Assembly: GCA_977006965.1 (NCBI GenBank)
Contig: OZ345360.1
Location: 2,418,001 to 2,482,000, forward strand
Reading direction: 5' to 3'
DNA length: 64,000 nucleotides
Origin: Phymatolithon calcareum
Taxonomy: Eukaryota > Rhodophyta > Florideophyceae > Hapalidiales
Part shown: positions 63,932-64,000 of the stretch, piece after piece
Position numbering within the stretch: the stretch's first letter is position 1
How the letters are laid out: every line of letters starts with the position of its first letter
The notes under the pieces: model-generated
Seen by the model: only the letters and a program-made list of their open reading frames with translations
What the model was told of the DNA's origin: nothing
The model's database searches: none
Program-made: the position numbers and the translations under genes

Positions 63932-64000
63932 ATGACCGTCTTCTCGCTCACCGCTTTCGTTATATCTGCTGTGATCGCACTTATCCAAGCGACCAAATTT
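63932..64000 (+). CDS. Start of a secreted or membrane protein, cut by window end
   Basis: 23 codons from ATG 63932: MTVFSLTAFVISAVIALIQA, a hydrophobic leader like a signal peptide. A TATA-like box lies 82 bp upstream. Nothing more can be said about the product. Confidence 0.4.
   Translation, partial: MTVFSLTAFVISAVIALIQATKF

Noticed and set aside
1-64000. CRISPR arrays, rRNA genes, bacterial operons
   Set aside because: No regularly spaced direct repeats, no rRNA-like sequence; gene structure, introns and poly(A) signals are eukaryotic.

Overview
The window looks like nuclear DNA of a red alga, probably a florideophyte or bangiophyte. The best single clue is the NADPH oxidase at 26111-29129. 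It carries an extra block of four membrane helices between its FAD/NADPH half-sites, an architecture described for red algal respiratory burst oxidases. Supporting clues are mostly intronless genes (including a 15-kb single-exon midasin), very short GT-AG introns (roughly 73-146 bp) where introns occur, a nuclear gene for plastid ribosomal protein S15, a plastid-type NhaD antiporter and a thylakoid-lumen ChaN-like protein. No prokaryotic operons, tRNA, rRNA or CRISPR array were found.

Layout. 1-21 kb: the midasin gene MDN1 (5' end cut by the window edge), a tail-anchored coiled-coil protein with three internal repeats, a tiny Lys-rich gene with its own TATA box and poly(A) signal, and a DEDDh exonuclease. 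22-31 kb: NhaD antiporter (minus, 3 exons), NADPH oxidase (4 exons) and a probably mitochondrial AP endonuclease (2 exons). 31-45 kb: a long noncoding stretch, then a GRAB-domain golgin, plastid S15 and a type III-beta phosphatidylinositol 4-kinase. 45-48 kb: a minus-strand Fanzor gene, the eukaryotic TnpB-like RNA-guided nuclease. This is the most unusual system in the window. 48-64 kb: a repeat-rich, decayed zone. It holds a 1.5-kb inverted-repeat element with subterminal repeats, a tandem duplication, a 5'-truncated LINE with an intact partial reverse transcriptase and a perfect 15-bp target duplication, a second short LINE tail with its own duplication, an orphan membrane protein with a C-terminal repeat pair, the ChaN-like gene, broken fragments of ATP-citrate lyase subunit B and of the ChaN-like gene itself, a Ty1/copia relic, and the first 23 codons of a secreted protein at the right edge.

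The housekeeping genes do not form one pathway: ribosome maturation (MDN1), Golgi tethering and PI4P synthesis (golgin, PI4K), plastid ion balance and translation (NhaD, S15), oxidative burst (NOX) and DNA repair (AP endonuclease, DEDDh exonuclease). PI4K-beta and the GRAB golgin both act at the Golgi, but they are separated by S15 and share no visible regulation. Exon joins were chosen by GT/AG signals that restore known protein motifs in frame. They are inferences, not transcript data.
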